The notes: generated by a model from the sequence alone, not told the origin. A stretch of DNA of 64,000 bases from Hexactinellida sp. DTS-2022 (GCA_028753945.1 JAPNXP010000001.1:7368501-7432500); one strand, 5' to 3'. Positions 43,386-55,329 are shown, counted from the first letter of the stretch. Numbers and translations are program-made.

Positions 43386-44852
43386 ATGCGTAGGCGCATG
43401 GCTAATACCCTCGATATGTTTGTAAGTAATAATATGACTAACTTCACTCCGTTTCTTTCTAGTCTTTTCCAAGCAGCTGTGATGGGAGCAGCCGCGGCTT
43501 ATTTGATTTGGAAACAGTGCGTTAGCGCCCAGGCTTTGTTTGACAGCAAACAGACTCGCGTGCAGATTCCGGAAGACGTGCGGTGGGAAGATGTTAGGAA
43601 AGACATTGCCGAGCTGTTGGAGTCCAACTCTGAGTCTTACGGACCTCTCCTGGTGCGCCTCGCGTGGCACCAGTGCGGCACCTTCTGCCAGTTTGCTAAG
43701 GTGAGCTAGCTCTTCAATGGCTGTTTAATATCTGATATCCCGTACTAGGATGGGGGTAGCGGTGGGGCCACCATGCGATTCAAGCCCGAGTCTGGAGATG
43801 ACGCCAACAACGGACTCCCTCTGGCCAGAGAGCTGATGGAAGGCATCAAGAATAAGCACCCGGGGGCCTCCTACGCAGACCTGTGGACGTTGGCAGGGGG
43901 AGTGGCTATTGAGGAGATGGGAGGGCCGCGCGTAGCATGGAGGCCGGGGAGAACAGATGCTAAATCCGGAGATACCTGTCCACCGGTAAATACGTTATAC
44001 TGTACATGTTCAGTTGTGTGTTGTAAACACCATGCTATTCTCTCGAATCGTATTCAATAGAATAACATTAAAATTACAGGACTGCGATGTAATAAAATTC
44101 TCTAAGTTTACTTAGATATATCCGAATTTAACTGCAAATAAGTCTCCGAACCTCTTGGCTATTTCGATATAGACAAGTACTTCAATATAAGCTATACTTG
44201 AAAATGCATTTACTCTAGTTCTCTGAAATGTTATTGATATTGTAATACAGTCGAAACCGTTTTTTTCTAACTAACTATTTATTCTAAATGTGTAAGAAAT
44301 GCCAATTTTGTTTTATTCAATCGGTTTATTCTAACTATCGGATTTTTCTTACTATATTTCCATGCAAAGAATTGGTTAGAACTTAGAAGAAACAAGTTTG
44401 ACTGTATACCTTTTTACTTCGGCTACTGTGAATAGGTGGGTCGCCTGCCGGACGCAGCGAGAGGGGAGGACCATATCAAGGCAGTGTTCTACCGGATGGG
44501 GTTCGGAGACGAGGAGATAGTGGCCCTCGTAGGGGGAGGCCACGCTCTGGGCAGATGCCACAAGGAGAGGAGCGGGTTCGAGGGACCATGGACATTTGCT
44601 CCCACAACCTTTTCCAACGAGTTTTTCCGATTATTGATGGAAGAGAAATGGGTTCCTAAGAAATGGGACGGCAACCTTCAGTTCGAGGACAGCAGCGGCG
44701 AGCTCGTAATGCTACCCACCGACATGACGCTCATCCAGTCCCCGGATTTTAAGAAATACGTCGTGAAATTTGCTGAAGACGAGTCTGCTTTCTTTAATGT
44801 TTTTTGCGTAGCTTGGACTAAACTAATGGAACTGGGAATACATCTAAAATAA
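43386..44852 (+). CDS. Class I haem peroxidase, ascorbate-peroxidase type, three exons
   Basis: The exons are 43386-43700, 43749-43985 and 44436-44852, all phase 0 with GT-AG borders, giving 322 residues. Residues 22-45 form a hydrophobic segment after a short N-terminus, suggesting a membrane anchor or organelle signal. The distal site is [14 protein letters not shown] with Arg91, Trp94 and His95. Exon 2 supplies [10 protein letters not shown] and [17 protein letters not shown]. In exon 3 the proximal His is 220 ([13 protein letters not shown]). Arg229 and Trp236 stand at exactly the spacing of Arg172 (ascorbate contact) and Trp179 of plant APX. The enzyme should reduce hydrogen peroxide, probably with ascorbate. 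Such genes are common in plants, algae and protists and rare in animals. Intron 2 carries a Tigger-like MITE. Start choice between 43386 and the ATGs at 43398 or later is open. Confidence 0.8.
44248..44404. mobile_element. Tigger/pogo-like MITE in intron 2 of the peroxidase gene
   Basis: It starts CAGTCGAAACC and ends GTTTGACTG, with TA at 44246-44247 and 44405-44406. The interior carries TTCTAACTA-like repeats in both orientations. It is fully intronic. Confidence 0.8.
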
Positions 44853-45591
44853 TATGCTTAGATAAACTCTTAATTAATTATTCATCCCTATCTACTTAAT
44901 ACTGTAGGCTGATGCTAGTTCATATCTCTTATATCAGTTATTCTTATGTCAACCGGAAACGCCATTAGCTGTAATTTGTTTAGCATTTAATATACAGTCG
45001 ACTCCGCTTAATAGAGTTACCTCGGGACCTGGTTACTTCAACTCTTCTCAATTTTTGGAGAGAGAGCGCTCCTTTTTGTATTTACTGGGATAGCGTTTGT
45101 AGTACATTAATATGATGTATTATCAAGTCCCTTGTGGTCATCTAGTTTTAAGAAGAGGAAATGAGTATTTGGATTGTAAGCTGTTGTAAGCAATTGATTG
45201 ATCTCGATAAAAGTTGGATTGGGAATATGTACTAGAGGTTTATACTGTCATTGGCTCATTGCTAGATTACATATGTTTTGGTGCTTGATCAACAACTTGA
45301 GCATAGCCCTCTGAGGTTCTATTATTTAGCTAATGACACCAGGCAGTCGCTATCTCACCTGCCCTCAATTAACGGAGTTTAACCGAAGAGAACAGTCCTA
45401 ACTTGGCATACATGTAGGAACCCAGTTATTCAGCAAATCCCAGTAATGGTAACTCTATGGACCTCATTTTTAATGTTCGATTCAACTAATATATAAATGT
45501 ATTCTAGATTCGAGTTTATTGATATTTTATTTGGCATTGTTCATGCTTCTTCGTTCATTCGATTTACTAAGTAAGTTCTCGAGTAGAACGC
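44853..45591. other. Intergenic gap with a Tigger-like left end
   Basis: ACAGTCGACTCCGCTTAATAG at about 44995 (first 20 bases quoted) is a recognisable TIR of the same kind as at 59.3 kb. A degraded right end may lie near 45370-45400 (AACGGAGTTTAACCGAAGAG). No gene. Confidence 0.55.
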
Positions 45592-46632
45592 ATGCAGGCA
45601 GCTCAGAATCCCAAAGTGAAGCGGTACCAGAAAATCGCGTTCCTCGGAGAAGGACAGTTTGCAACAGTGTACAAGGCGGAAGATCTTGAGACTAATACTA
45701 TTGTTGCTATTAAAAAGATAAAACTTGGGAAGCGCTCTGAGACTAGGGATGGCATCAACAGAACTGCTCTCAGAGAAATAAAACTTTTGAAGGAGCTAGA
45801 ACATGAAAATATAATAGGACTCTTAGATGTGTTTTTTGGTCACAACTCTAACGTCAGCTTGGTATTTGATTTTATGGACACAGACTTGGAGAAAATAATA
45901 CAGGACTCCAATATAATCCTAACAGCCGGACACATCAAGAAGTACATGCTGATGACGCTACAAGGCATGGAGTACCTGCACTCTCGCTGGGTCCTTCACA
46001 GAGATATAAAGCCGAACAACTTCCTGCTCAACAAACAGGGCGTTCTTAAGATAACAGACTTCGGACTTGCCAAGGCGTATGCCAGTCCGAGTCGTAACTA
46101 CACGCACCAAGTGGTGACCAGGTGGTACCGGTGTCCCGAGCTGCTGTACGGAGCCACGCTGTACGGCACAGGTGTGGACATCTGGGCCACTGGCTGTATT
46201 CTGGCCGAGCTATTCCTGAGAGTCCCGTTTCTACAGGGAGACAACGACATCGCGCAGCTCTATAGGATATTCGAGGTATTCGGGAGTGCGACGGAGGAGG
46301 TCTGGCCAGGGGTCACTAATCTCCCTTCTTACATCGAGATTGTAGTTAAGAACGAAAAGTACAACTTGTCCGACATCTTCACTGCAGCCTCAGATGATAC
46401 AATCCAGCTCCTGGAGTCGATGCTGTTGCTGAACCCAGCCAAGCGGTGCACTGCGACCGAAGCGCTAAAATCCGCTTATTTCTCGCGAAAGCCGGCACCT
46501 ACAGCCAGCCTGCACTTGCCCCTCCCTCAAGACGGCTCCTCCCCTATCCACCCAGACCCGGTCCCTCTGGACCATAAGAAGAGGACCCTGGAGGAGGGAC
46601 GCTCCAGCGTTGCGAAGAAACTGAAATATTAA
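45592..46632 (+). CDS. CDK7: Cyclin-dependent kinase 7
   Basis: Intronless frame of 346 residues, the same length as human CDK7. CDK7 with cyclin H and MAT1 forms the CDK-activating kinase and is part of TFIIH, phosphorylating the Pol II C-terminal tail. Visible kinase features are the glycine loop [11 protein letters not shown] (19-29), Lys41 in VAIKK, the cyclin-binding helix NRTALRE (56-62), HRD at 136-138, DFG at 156-158, and the T-loop [17 protein letters not shown] with Ser165 and Thr171 matching the human activating sites Ser164 and Thr170. The tail ends with a basic [17 protein letters not shown] stretch, probably nuclear. One oddity is WYRCPELL, where most CDKs have WYRAPELL. Confidence 0.92.
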   Translation: MQAAQNPKVKRYQKIAFLGEGQFATVYKAEDLETNTIVAIKKIKLGKRSETRDGINRTALREIKLLKELEHENIIGLLDVFFGHNSNVSLVFDFMDTDLEKIIQDSNIILTAGHIKKYMLMTLQGMEYLHSRWVLHRDIKPNNFLLNKQGVLKITDFGLAKAYASPSRNYTHQVVTRWYRCPELLYGATLYGTGVDIWATGCILAELFLRVPFLQGDNDIAQLYRIFEVFGSATEEVWPGVTNLPSYIEIVVKNEKYNLSDIFTAASDDTIQLLESMLLLNPAKRCTATEALKSAYFSRKPAPTASLHLPLPQDGSSPIHPDPVPLDHKKRTLEEGRSSVAKKLKY

Positions 46633-46639
46633 TTCGGAG

Positions 46640-48609
46640 ATTTTGGGTTCAATTATTGTTTATCAAACCCTTATTCCCATGTTTTAATTTAATGCAAATT
46701 TAGTTCTACCTGTCGTCGGCTCTGTTGATTACCTTTCAAAACAAGTAACCCCGGTTGATAAGAATTCCGATAAGGCGAACGTTTTTGACGCCCATAGTGT
46801 TCGGTTAACGAAGTTCTACTGTACATACAAATTCAATACAAACGAGCCCTTCGGTCTCGGTCGCTTCGCGACCTTTTTTCCTTCGTGTTAGCACTACGCA
46901 CACAATTAACGGCCGCTTCGCGGCCTTACCATCATCAAAATATCACCCATAAATAATTAATACGTTACACAATGTAAATTATGTAATATAATTTGTTTGG
47001 GAAATTAAATTTTTCATATTAATATTTCAATAAATTTCAACTGCACGATATGGGTAGCTCGTATTCAATAACATACAATTTATGCAATGATTTGACTGGT
47101 ATTATTTATGTGTTAGGATGGCTTAGGTTGCAGTCTCAAATTTAAACCAGAGTATGGAAAAATCGTCTCTGTTCAAGCCCAGATTTGCCATTGATATTTT
47201 AGGAAGTACTTAGCGTTATTTGTTTTCAAATACACGTAGACAGTAATTTAGTGTGAAAACTATCATACGTATTATACGTAATTTGTTAATTAAAGGGTTA
47301 TCCACCTTTTTGAACAATAAAACATTAAGTATATGTTATGGGAGACGTTGGCGATTCGACAACATCTCCCGATTAACAACATCTCCCATAACATATATAA
47401 AACTTGATAAAACTCTGTTCTGTGGAGAGGATACGGATAAATATTAATTATAATATACCAAGGCAGTAAGATCAGAGCTGGGCCAATATACTATACTATA
47501 CTATAGTATAGTCGGCACAGTAACAATCATTAATTTAATATCAATGAATTGTTTAATTTGGAACAGATAGAGATGATACAGCAAAGCTGTTCTTCCTGAA
47601 AAGTTGTACGACGCTCGCCGCACCAGCCGTATCGGCTATGCCGCCTCTGACTAAGGGAATTTTTGCCAATTTTTATTGGGCCGGCACAGCTGTGGGTTAT
47701 AGAAAATTGGCCTCGAGATTCAAAAAGGTTGCGGATCTATTTAACAGACTCTACAAGTTTGATCATTGTTAGAGGCATTGCAATCGGTAGGAAGGTCCTG
47801 TAGGCCTGGAAGTCACAGACTAATGTTCGCTCCAAATTTATGTATTATGACTTATACGGATATTCGGTTGACCAAATAGAATATACTACTCGGTAAACCA
47901 AATATATTCGGTTGACCAAGAATAGTAGTATTTTGTTAACCAAATACCTATTTAGTAAATCCTCAACTGAATATATTTGGTTGGCAATAAATAACGAATA
48001 CTGTATTCGGTATCCAACCGTATATTATTAAACTATTCGGTTGCAAGATTGCAATATAGTATTGGGCTATTGGCATACTTTTCATTTTCAAGTGAGCATT
48101 TTTAAAATAAGTAGGTATTTATAATTGAGAATGCTTATAGAGCTGAGCTTTGTAGAGTTCAGATTTTTTCCCATACTAAAAGCCCAGGCTTACTTTCTAA
48201 AGGTCAATTTCAAAGTTTTGGAAAAAACTGACCTTTTTCAGTGCCTGAATACCTATACATACTGAAAAACTGAACTCTACTAGAGCTGAGCTCTATATAA
48301 GTAATTTCTTTATAATTTATAATAAATTATTAAATTAAATATTTATATATTATTAATTTTAATATTATTATATATATAATTTTTTGCTAGTCTACACTAC
48401 AGGAAATATTTAGGAACACAACAAATTTTTCTTATTTGAGAATTCATTCATTAACTTAGAGAGGAAGTTTTTTTATTAATAATAGTATTTGATAAATATG
48501 GTCCCTGGACAGCGGAAGATTTCGTCCAAACTGCCCCTCAGCACTCAGTGTAGTGTAGTTTATTTCTCAAAAAAGATATACTGTACAGAAGCGCAATCCA
48601 ATCTCTTGT
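46640..48609. repeat. Repeat-filled gap between CDK7 and the transporter gene
   Basis: Contents in order: a degraded Tigger-like unit (46748-46822, ends with AAGTTCTACTGTA); GCGAAGC-type hairpins (46840-46930); a hairpin with ATGGGAGA arms (about 47335-47395); a piece of the TATAGTATAG palindromic family (47488-47525); a partial inverted copy of the 28.02-kb hAT (47600-47648); ATTCGGTTGACCAA repeats (47860-48050); and the second copy of the 34.19-kb MITE (48130-48305). No gene seen. Confidence 0.65.
48130..48305. mobile_element. About 176-bp MITE with AGAGCTGAGCT ends (copy 2)
   Basis: Same family as 34190-34375; the ends TATAGAGCTGAGCT and AGCTGAGCTCTATATA, and the internal GGTCAATTTCAAAG block, are shared. 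Confidence 0.8.
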
Positions 48610-51482
48610 ATGACGTATCCTATAATGTTATTAATTATTAGCATGAAGAGCGAACTTACTTACAGTACGAAAGCGGGAGTCGAATTTGACACAACGGACA
48701 TTACACCTTTCTTACCAACCCGTGATTCAACAGAGAATTCATTAGCTGACGATACTTGCAACAAAGTACGAGTTAAAAGTATAACTCATTATTATTCTGG
48801 GATTAATTTGAATATTTATATATGGGCAGCTGCTATACTAGCATTTGGCTGGCGGGATTCTGTTTGGTTATGACTTGGGAATAATATCAGGAGCCATTCT
48901 ACAGCTAAGACAGGAATTCTGTTTGGGAATTGTCAGGAATGAGGTGAGTTTAGGTTCGTTAAACCCTGTATTGACAGTGATATTATATTGACTCCTTTGA
49001 AATATATCTGTTATATGTATTGCAATGAAATTTGTTGTGGATGCCCGAATCTTAAAATTTCGAAAATACAGCAGCGGCTTTATTATTATTAATTCCATTA
49101 GGTTGTGGTTAGCTCGCTAGTGGGTGGAGCTGTGTTCGGGTCTCTGACGGGAGGCATCCTAGTTGACTTCCTAGGCAGGAAGGTGTCTATCATACTAGAC
49201 TCCGCTATATTCTGTGTGGGAGCAGTGGTACTGGTGGTGTCCGAGGGCTTCTGGCCGCTTGTTCTAGGCAGGCTGATAATAGGCTACGGAGTGTCTCTAT
49301 CCGTCACAGCGGAGTGCGTCTATGTGAGTGAGATTGCTCCCGCTAGCAAGAGAGGACTGCTAGTCTCTCTTAACGAACTGGGAGTATGTGTGGGCATACT
49401 GCTGGCTTACTTTATCAATTATTTATTTATTGGTAAGTTGAAACAAAATAATTTAATACATAGTATCCTTATTGTGGAACTAGCCCGGGCCTGTTGATCA
49501 GAGTTTGATGGCAAGATTTTTTATTACATATTTTTGGGCTTATTTGAACTCCTTTTGAAAATATGTCTAGTTCATAACTCAAAAGTGTGATACTAATCCC
49601 ATTATTTTTTACAAATTATAAATACACAATAAATTTCTGCGTCAGATAGTTCCCACTTACTCTGTCATAAAAATTGAACTTTTTATACAGAAACTATGAC
49701 ATTGTTACCAGAAAAGCGAATTTAAAGCACTTGTTAATGCTAAACTTATTTGCTAGATGTATCAGAGGGCTGGAGATACATGTTCGGTCTGAGCATCATA
49801 GTAGCTGTAATACAGGGAGTAGGCACTCTCTTCCTGCCCAGAACTCCCTGCTACCTCCTGCTCAAGGGCAAGGACGAGCTAGCTCTTAACACGCTACAGA
49901 AGATCAGAGGAAGAGGTACAGATGTAGCCAGTGAGTTTAGCGAGATTAGAGCTGCTATACTGGAAGGGAAGAGACACCGTTGGTAAGTGACACAAGTAAT
50001 TAATAGCACCTTTGTACTATAATATGACCAATTTGGTAGAGAGAGTAACAGGAGGGTTGAAGATTTGGTGAAACATTTATTATTGTAGAGATTACAGATT
50101 TGTTTAATACTTTTTACACAAATTGACGGATCATTATATTCTGAAATCATTTGCAGTATATACGTATAAAGTAGACTCTCTTTAATTAATACGAGCACGG
50201 ATAAGGTGAAATCTCGATTTATGAGTACAAGGCCAGGTTGAATTTCACTATCCTATACAAATTCCCGGTAAATATGAATTCATTTTAATACGATCAATTC
50301 ATTTTAATGCGTTCCTTGGTGTTCATTTAAAGAGAGTCTACTGTATTAGGTAGAGTTTGGTATTGGATGATGCGTGCTTTTTCAATATACAAGTATAGTA
50401 GATGCCGGATATAAGAACACCGGTTATAACTATAAGAACATACTGGATATAAGAACATTATATTGGAAAACGGTTGCCATATACCCTGTATAATTTATGC
50501 CGGTTATAAGAATACTATATGCAGTTTCCGACGATGTTCTTATATCCGGTATCCACTGTAGTATGCTGTATTGGTCTAAACCACGTGTCTTAGTATGCAA
50601 CAATTATGCAGCATTAATTTCGGTCTGAATTGAAAAATATTTAAATATGAGCAGGGCTGTGAATTTTTGATTCCCTCAAATAGGTGGGATTTGTTCCGCT
50701 TGAAGGACTGCATGCTATACCGCTTGTTGATCGGGTGTATGGTGGTTCTGTTCCAGCAGCTGAGCGGACAGAACAGCTTGCTGTACTACACGCCTACACT
50801 CCTCAAGCTGCTCGGGTTCTCATCCAACCAAGCGGCTACGCTAGCGACAATTGGCATAGGTGCTACAAAGCTTATATTATCTATTATTACCATCTTAACA
50901 ATTGATAAAATAGGTCGCCGTCCTCTGCTGCTGATCGGTATATCTATTATGGCAGTTTGTATGTTCTTGTTGGGAAGTCTCTCTGTGGCACTTGTAGACC
51001 CTCACCTTGTATCAACTGACAACCCAACTATGCATTTGTTTAATTGTACTAATTTAACTCTGTTTAGTTCTGCTGAATACACGTTTCCCACTAACTTAAC
51101 TCTCTCCACTTCTGATCAGACATCAATCACTGCTACTAAATGGCTCTCCCTGATTCTGCTCATGGTGTATGTAGGGGCGTATGAGATCAGCTTTGGAAGT
51201 ATAGCTTGGTTGCTCTTGACAGAAATGTTTCCCCCTTCAGTGCGCGGTCAAGCTTTCTCACTGGCCACTGTTGTCAACTGGCTTATGAATTTCATTGTAT
51301 CAGTTTCTTTACTGAGTGTATATCATCTGCTACTGGGTTATATGTACATAATGTATGGTGTATTCTGTGTGGTCGCGCTAATCTGTGTCTTTTTTATGGT
51401 ACCAGAAACAAAAGGGAAGAGTTTAGAGAGAATTTCAGAAGAATTGAAGAACAAGATATCTTTGAAAATATGTTACAAGTAG
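48610..51482 (+). CDS. SLC2A12: GLUT12-like facilitative sugar transporter, four exons, one apparent frameshift
   Basis: Exons: about 48610-48943, 49102-49432, 49757-49982 and 50684-51482, with GT-AG borders and consistent phases 0, 1 and 2. It is a 12-helix plasma-membrane hexose carrier of the SLC2 family. Motifs: GGILFGYDLGIISGAILQLR in helix 1, VVVSSLVGGAVFGSLTGGIL (as in GLUT12), GRK loop, SEIAPASKRGLLVSLNEL, WRYMFGL, WDLFRLKD, QQLSGQNSLLYY, DKIGRRPLLL, a long loop with N-glycosylation sequons, WLLLTEMFPPSVRG, and PETKGKSLE near the end. In exon 1 the frame breaks at TTT 48844-48846: deleting one T would join ...AAAILA to LAGGILFG. This is an indel in the read or a real null allele. The start is uncertain (ATGs at 48610, 48625, 48643). 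Confidence 0.8.
50169..50343. mobile_element. Tigger/pogo-like MITE in transporter intron 3
   Basis: AGTAGACTCTCTTTAA at the left is mirrored by TTAAAGAGAGTCTACTG at the right, followed by TA. The interior has TTTAATACGA repeats. Confidence 0.7.
50396..50558. mobile_element. Second Tigger/pogo-like MITE in transporter intron 3
   Basis: TAGTAGATGCCGGATATAAG and CTTATATCCGGTATCCACTG form the ends, with TA on both sides. GGTTATAAGAA repeats inside. It lies about 50 bp from the previous MITE but has different end sequences. Confidence 0.75.
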
Positions 51483-51827
51483 TTTATTTGGAACCCGTTG
51501 TAATTCAGTCGAGGTGTTTAGCCTAATTAACCGAAATCCTGGTTATTTTAGTATACGAGCCCTTCGGTCTCGGTCGCTTTGCGACGGATCACTCAACCGC
51601 TATGCGGTATCGAAGTTCATTATTTTTTGTCTTTTTGTAGTTATGCAACTTAACAAGAACAAACATTATATTATTTGTATGTAGGCAATACTAAACTTAA
51701 AAATAAATTTATATACATAGTACTTGAAAGGTCGAAAAATATTATCTAACTGAAAGTGAAACACCCCAATATACACCCTAGTTTTAATAGTATAGAATCT
51801 ATAGATAGATAGATGATAACTCTATGA

Positions 51828-53897
51828 ATGGCGCTTAATGTTGAAAAGAGCATTGACGCACTCTGGGCTGGGCTGAAGAAGACCAGACTGAAGAGACGGG
51901 ACTCGAGTCAGAAGTTCGGATATGTAGCTCCACCCGACTCAGTAGACGAGACAGCAGATGACAGTTCAAGCACGCCTGAACCGTCCTGTCCCTCTGTGGA
52001 TCCTCACGAGGCACTGACCCCCTCGTCTCAGAAGGAGTTTCTCGAGTGGTTACTTGTAAACAAGAGCAAAACAGAGGACTACACCAAAGATGACATCAGA
52101 AACGTGTTCGGAGATGCTATTGGGCACAGCACTGAATTCCTAACCACCTCTTTCATATCCTACGACCAGTCCCAAAACGCTTCTCAGTGGGACGAGTTTA
52201 ACAAGGCTGGCATATTTAAAAAGGTTATTCAGTTCCCCAAACAGTGTGTCTACGAATTTGCCAAGTCCTGTCTCATTAATGCTCAGCATTTCAGCTTTAA
52301 ACTCTTCGTAACCAAATTCCCTCTGTCAAAAGAGCTGCACATGCTAGTTCTTCTCTACATTTATAACATTATCCTACAGCCTAGAGTATTCTCAACTGTG
52401 CTTCCACTCATAATAACCTTCTTCTCCTTCGGAGTGATGGTTGCGTACTCATACCGTATCATTGTTTCTAATTTCGATTTATTCTTTTCTTGGAAAAATA
52501 TATTTCCGCTCTTGACAGTTAGCGAGGAATTGGATCCGTTTGTTAATAATTATTTTAGAAGCAAGAGTTCAAATTCCTATGTTGTCTTCTTCTCCGCGTG
52601 CATTGTATATCTACTCTCAATGCCTATCAGCAAGGCCGGTTCTAGCATTATAACTGCGATATGTCTCATATTCCTCTTTCTCAGCTCCCTCATCATACTG
52701 CTGGGCAGACGGAACAGTGTGTCCAGTTTGCTAGCTGTGCTATACATTATTTCCAATAACCTGCCTTTACAACTGTTACCACCTGAGGCAAAGTTTGCAC
52801 CAGTAACACTCTTCTCTCTCATTATAGTCTCAGTTGTATGGATTATATACAGGCATAGGGGGCATGGGCTAGGGCTTATGATATGGCCGCCTGTTTTCTT
52901 CCTCATGTGGGGACAAGCCCTGCTTGTTGCTCGACTGCACACTTCTCTGGACTTTGCATTTGCAAAGGGCTTCATTTTTATGCTATTACTGATTCTAGTA
53001 CTCTTCCTACTTAGAGACCACATAGTGCATTTCATAATACCTTCGATAGTCTGTTTCCTTTTCCTCTACACGTCGCACACACTTATAGGTTTACTTGTAT
53101 TTATTGTGCTATTCCTTCTGTCCACGCTTGTTTCTCGGTACATGGCAAAGCACTGGATTTACAGCTGGTTCTTGTCTTGGGACCCTTTCGATATAACCTT
53201 CAATCGGTTCCTCTGGGCGGGGTTCGCTCTAATCCTGTTAATCAGTGTAGTCACGGGTCTGCTGCAGACTTCTCAGAAGCTCCCTTCCCTCTCCTGGGAC
53301 GACTACCAGGAATGGTGCACACCGCCTGAAGGCTGGAATTATGCGAATGAGGCCAAGTACCAACTCAAGTGTTTGCACTTAGCCGGCAGGAATGTATCGG
53401 TCACTGGTAAGGTTCTCTCGGTTAGCCTTGCGAGCCGCGAAAACTCTATGGAGTACTACTTCAACAAACTGCAGATGATATTCCTGGGCGACGGACTGAA
53501 GTGTCTGTTCGGACATGACAGACTTCCCAAAGAGGAGTGTGATAAATGGGCCGGGACGGATGGGGAGGATATCTGTAAGTATTCTAAGTGCTCTATTAGT
53601 CTCGGAACAAAATACACTTTCAGAATAATGATCGATCCTTCTTACAGCGTAGCAAATAAAATGAAAATAGAAGCTTCGAACTATTTTCAAAATGAAATTA
53701 GTGAGTTGAAAATCGGTGAAATTCTAAGTGTGAATGCCGAGATAATTAATCCAGGGAGTAGAGAGATCCTTCTTAAACTAAAATGTATTCGCAAGTTGGG
53801 CCAACCGTGCACCTCTCAGAGTAAATTCACATTCGATTCCTTCGTTAAGTACATTCGGGATCTTATATTATTGAATTTTAATCTCATTCTATTCTGA
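51828..53897 (+). CDS. WFS1: Wolframin
   Basis: Intronless frame of 689 residues. Wolframin is an ER membrane protein that affects ER calcium and the unfolded-protein response. The cytosolic N-terminus (1-150) holds KEFLEWLLVNKSKTEDYTKDD-type helical repeats (quoted in part) as in the family's Sel1-like/EF region. Residues about 180-480 contain around nine hydrophobic helices. The ER-lumenal C-terminus starts at LPSLSWDDYQEWCTPP, matching WPSLSWEEYGRLCGPP of vertebrates, then YQLKCLHLAGRNVSVTGKV and a cysteine-rich OB-like part. Human wolframin is 890 residues; most of the difference is in the N-terminal region. The ATG at 51828 follows a stop-rich leader. Most vertebrate WFS1 coding sequence also lies in one large exon. 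Confidence 0.87.
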   Translation: MALNVEKSIDALWAGLKKTRLKRRDSSQKFGYVAPPDSVDETADDSSSTPEPSCPSVDPHEALTPSSQKEFLEWLLVNKSKTEDYTKDDIRNVFGDAIGHSTEFLTTSFISYDQSQNASQWDEFNKAGIFKKVIQFPKQCVYEFAKSCLINAQHFSFKLFVTKFPLSKELHMLVLLYIYNIILQPRVFSTVLPLIITFFSFGVMVAYSYRIIVSNFDLFFSWKNIFPLLTVSEELDPFVNNYFRSKSSNSYVVFFSACIVYLLSMPISKAGSSIITAICLIFLFLSSLIILLGRRNSVSSLLAVLYIISNNLPLQLLPPEAKFAPVTLFSLIIVSVVWIIYRHRGHGLGLMIWPPVFFLMWGQALLVARLHTSLDFAFAKGFIFMLLLILVLFLLRDHIVHFIIPSIVCFLFLYTSHTLIGLLVFIVLFLLSTLVSRYMAKHWIYSWFLSWDPFDITFNRFLWAGFALILLISVVTGLLQTSQKLPSLSWDDYQEWCTPPEGWNYANEAKYQLKCLHLAGRNVSVTGKVLSVSLASRENSMEYYFNKLQMIFLGDGLKCLFGHDRLPKEECDKWAGTDGEDICKYSKCSISLGTKYTFRIMIDPSYSVANKMKIEASNYFQNEISELKIGEILSVNAEIINPGSREILLKLKCIRKLGQPCTSQSKFTFDSFVKYIRDLILLNFNLILF

Positions 53898-54369
53898 TAA
53901 TACATTTTCACAGATTGATTGATTTATATGTAACTATTGACCCAATTATACTTTCATTACTAATTTCACGGACTACTATATTACCGGACGTGACAAAGCC
54001 GAACCACAGTCAAAAATGCATAGGCGAACATTGTATGACTGAAAATATGGTCAATTCTGTATTTTTAGTCACTAAATTTGGTATCTAACACAATCTTTGG
54101 GCGCTGAATTCCACAATGACAATTTCAAGGTTCAAAAACTCACTCCCCGCCAGGGGGTGGGTCAATCTTAAGAATACTAATTAGCCCATAGATGACTTCA
54201 TGGAAAAATACATTTTTAGGGCATACCCCCCCTTCACGAAGTACCAAGTACTTAACGAATTTATTGCTTTTCATTCAGTATTTATGGCAAGTGACACTCT
54301 GGAGTTGTCACCTGTGTCAGATTAGCATAAATTGATACGAAGTTAATTACATCTGGTCCCTGAAGTCCT

Positions 54370-55164
54370 GTTGCATGAGAAATTGACCCCCATGAGAAAA
54401 TGACCCCCCTCTTCATATGAACCATGGATACCGTTTAGGGGGTCATTTCCTCACGGGGGTCATTTCTTTATGCAAGCCCCGTGAGAAAATGACCCCCTAA
54501 TAAATTTCCGTATTGTCATTTCAATAGCGTAAAGACTACTTGAACAAACAATGATGCAGTGACAATTATACAAAATGACTTGGCAACTATGTTAACTTGG
54601 TAATCCCATATTGCTACCCAGGTTTTCTATCAAATACTTGGAACTAATATTGAAGCTCTAACTCTTATTTGTCATTAAAATGGCTAATTTCGGATAAGGC
54701 TAAATAAAGTTCACTCAAAAAATACTCTTATTTATCATATTATATTACTAGTACCAAATATAAGAGAATACTTATCCACCGATCATCGGCGTTTGTATTA
54801 AAAATCTCGCTACTTTCTACCGATGATGTTTTTTATAAACATAAAAAAAACAATCGGTAGAAAGTAGCGAGGTTTTTTAATACAAACGCCGATGATCGGT
54901 GGATAAGTATTCCCCAAATATAAATAGTACATTGCCAGAAGAAGTATTCAGTTAATTAACATAGTTGGCAAGTCATTTTGTATAATTGTCACTGCATCAT
55001 TGTTTGTTCAAGTATTCTTTACACTATTGAAATGACAATGCGGAAATTTATTAGGGGGTCATTTTCTCACGGGGCTTGCATAAAGAAATGACCCCCTAAA
55101 CGGTATCCATGGTTCATATGAAGAGGGGGGTCATTTTCTCATGGGGGTCAATTTCTCATGCAAC
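54370..55164. mobile_element. 795-bp inverted-repeat element with AGTCCT flanks
   Basis: The ends GTTGCATGAGAAATTGACC and its complement enclose GGGGTCATTTTCTCA repeats. AGTCCT occurs at 54364-54369 and 55165-55170, a 6-bp duplication. The centre is interrupted by the 151-bp hairpin MITE. Confidence 0.8.
54764..54914. mobile_element. 151-bp hairpin MITE, 9-bp TSD (copy 2)
   Basis: Same sequence as 9726-9878 apart from a few changes. Flanks CAAATATAA at 54755-54763 and 54915-54923. Confidence 0.85.
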
Positions 55165-55329
55165 AGTCCTCCTATGAGCATTTTTACCCAAAACACACTT
55201 TTTAATTTTTTTACAATTTTAATTAGTCAGCAATTCTCATCTTTAGGTGTGATAAGATTTTAAAAAATTACCCTTAGTCGTGACCTAGCTACGTTATAAT
55301 GAAACAGGCCTATTCAGTGTTATCAAAAT

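Noticed and set aside
52577-53035. 152-codon antisense frame in wolframin
   Set aside because: Shadow of the wolframin membrane-helix region.
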